Assembly (NCBI RefSeq): GCF_900105555.1
Contig: NZ_FNTZ01000001.1
Span: 3,041,501 to 3,105,500 of the forward strand
Origin: Pseudomonas coleopterorum
GTDB lineage: Bacteria; Pseudomonadota; Gammaproteobacteria; Pseudomonadales; Pseudomonadaceae
Length of the DNA stretch: 64,000 nucleotides
Reading direction: 5' to 3'
Shown here: positions 62,834 through 64,000 of the stretch, in pieces
Layout: each line of letters starts with the position of its first letter
Position numbering within the stretch: position 1 is the stretch's first letter
Translations under genes and position numbers: made by a program
The notes under the pieces: model-generated
Databases searched by the model: none
What the model was told of the DNA's origin: nothing
The model's input: only the letters and a program-made list of their open reading frames with translations

Positions 62834-63039
62834 GGATTAATCTGAAAATACCTACCCGCTCAGTGAAATAAGCGCTTTCGCCATCCTAGCCTTCGTCCTA
62901 CTCTTCGTCCACGGGGCGAGACCAACAATAGCCGGCAGCCGACTCAGATCGAGCGCCACCCCACTGCAGGACCCCTTTCGCCTCTGCCCTCGATCAACGC
63001 ACCGCACATGCGGCCGACAATGACAGGTAGAACGCAGCC

Positions 63040-64000
63040 ATGGCCTTTCTCGAACTTCAAGCACTGTGCAAACGCTACGGATCCGTACAGGCCGTGGTGG
63101 CGACCGACCTGAGCGTCAGCCAGGGCGAATTCGTCTCGCTGCTCGGGCCTTCGGGCTGCGGCAAGACCACCACGCTGCAGATGATTGCCGGTTTCGTCGA
63201 CGTGACCAGCGGCCGGATCGTGCTCGATGGCCGCGACATCACCCACGCAAAACCCAGCAGCCGCGGCCTGGGCGTGGTGTTCCAGAGCTACGCGCTGTTT
63301 CCGCACATGAGCGTGCGCGACAACGTCGCGTTCGGCCTGAAGATGCGCAAGGTGAGCGGCAGCGACATTCGCACCCGTGCCGACCAGGTACTGGCGCTGG
63401 TGCGCCTGACCGCGCATGCCGAGCGCTACCCGCGGGAGCTTTCGGGAGGCCAGCGCCAGCGCGTGGCCCTGGCCCGTGCCCTGGTGATCCAGCCGCCAGT
63501 GCTGCTGCTCGACGAGCCGTTGTCCAACCTCGACGCGAGCCTGCGCGAGGAGATGCAATTCGAGATTCGCCGCATCCAGTGCGAAGTCGGCATCACCACC
63601 CTGATGGTGACCCATGACCAGGCCGAAGCCCTGTCCATCAGTGACCGGGTGGTGGTGATGCAAGCGGGCCAGGTCACCCAGATCGACGAACCCTACAAAC
63701 TCTACGAGCACCCGCGCACGCCGTTCATCTCTGGCTTCGTTGGCAAGGCCAACCTGCTGCCCGGCGAATACGACGCGCTGGGCCAGCCACAGGCGCTGGC
63801 CCAAGCCGGGGACGGCGAACTGATGTTGAGCTTGCGCCCGGAGAAGATCGACATCTGCAACGCCGGTGAAGGCCGTATTCAAGGACGCATCGTCACCCGC
63901 TACTTTCTGGGCAGCCAGTGGTTGTACCGCCTGGACACCGCCCTGGGCGAAATCACCGTGGTGCGCCGCAACGATGGCAGCGCACCGCTGGTGACCGGCA
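63040..64000 (+). CDS. ABC transporter ATP-binding protein, polyamine (PotA) type, partial
   Basis: The frame opens at ATG 63040 and is still open at the right edge (320 codons seen). Walker A G-P-S-G-C-G-K-T-T, Q-loop V-F-Q-S-Y-A-L-F-P-H, signature [10 protein letters not shown], Walker B L-L-L-D-E-P-L-S-N-L-D and switch V-T-H-D-Q-A-E-A are all intact. The TOBE domain begins near residue 240 (L-R-P-E-K-I). The overall pattern is that of spermidine/putrescine/iron-type importers. Its permease and receptor genes would lie beyond the window. The IclR gene diverges from it across 232 bp. Confidence 0.85.
   Translation, partial: MAFLELQALCKRYGSVQAVVATDLSVSQGEFVSLLGPSGCGKTTTLQMIAGFVDVTSGRIVLDGRDITHAKPSSRGLGVVFQSYALFPHMSVRDNVAFGLKMRKVSGSDIRTRADQVLALVRLTAHAERYPRELSGGQRQRVALARALVIQPPVLLLDEPLSNLDASLREEMQFEIRRIQCEVGITTLMVTHDQAEALSISDRVVVMQAGQVTQIDEPYKLYEHPRTPFISGFVGKANLLPGEYDALGQPQALAQAGDGELMLSLRPEKIDICNAGEGRIQGRIVTRYFLGSQWLYRLDTALGEITVVRRNDGSAPLVTG

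Overview
The window is a high-G+C Gammaproteobacterial chromosome segment, almost certainly from a Pseudomonas of the P. putida/P. fluorescens type. The main grounds are the gene order dnaQ-rnhA-methyltransferase-gloB-mltD-nppA1A2BCD-fabI-ppiD-hupB-lon-clpX-clpP-tig, which as I recall it is also found in P. aeruginosa and P. putida, a LapF-type giant adhesin, and Pseudomonas-like REP elements. It looks like core chromosome. I see no insertion sequence, prophage, CRISPR array or toxin-antitoxin module.

Layout. (1) From 1 to 18477 a single minus-strand reading frame (6,159 codons, running off the left edge) encodes a LapF/BapA-type surface adhesin: an N-terminal prefix domain, a glycine run, about 64 bacterial Ig-like domains of about 85 residues, and the beginning of a different C-terminal module. 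The long plus-strand frames here are shadows of it. (2) 19090-21363: an M14 carboxypeptidase and a ZapE/AFG1-type ATPase; then prpE (minus) diverging from a leucine-rich-repeat protein kinase. (3) 24694-25055: a gene-free stretch with a 40-bp minisatellite inside a perfect 22-bp inverted REP-like pair. (4) 25056-29667: YebC-family regulator, FMN reductase, a 69-aa conserved-looking small protein, LysR regulator, GNAT acetyltransferase, dnaQ, rnhA. (5) 29667-41164: methyltransferase and gloB (divergent), mltD, the five-gene peptide/peptidyl-nucleoside ABC importer nppA1A2BCD, and fabI. (6) 41348-49794: the minus-strand proteostasis block ppiD, hupB, lon, clpX, clpP, tig. (7) 50107-53857: a bacteriophytochrome histidine kinase, three tRNA genes (Arg, His, Leu, minus strand) and folD. 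(8) 53971-61961: a six-gene ABC importer operon of the GlpSTPQUV (glycerol-type) architecture, divergent from a sigma-54 activator of the AcoR type. The gap between them holds a near-consensus -24/-12 promoter and an array of TGAACAA direct repeats. (9) 61977-64000: an IclR regulator divergent from an ABC ATPase of the polyamine type, which runs off the right edge.

Functional themes are surface attachment (lapF), protein quality control (tig-clpP-clpX-lon-ppiD), nutrient import (npp, glp-type and polyamine-type ABC systems) and light sensing (bphP). The observations most worth a second look are the nested 255/1,020/3,561-bp repeat order of the adhesin, the asymmetric ATP sites predicted for the GlpS/GlpT pair, the enhancer-like repeat array upstream of that operon, and the REP-bounded minisatellite. 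Coordinates of start codons were chosen by family length, codon position and Shine-Dalgarno matches; no database search was possible.
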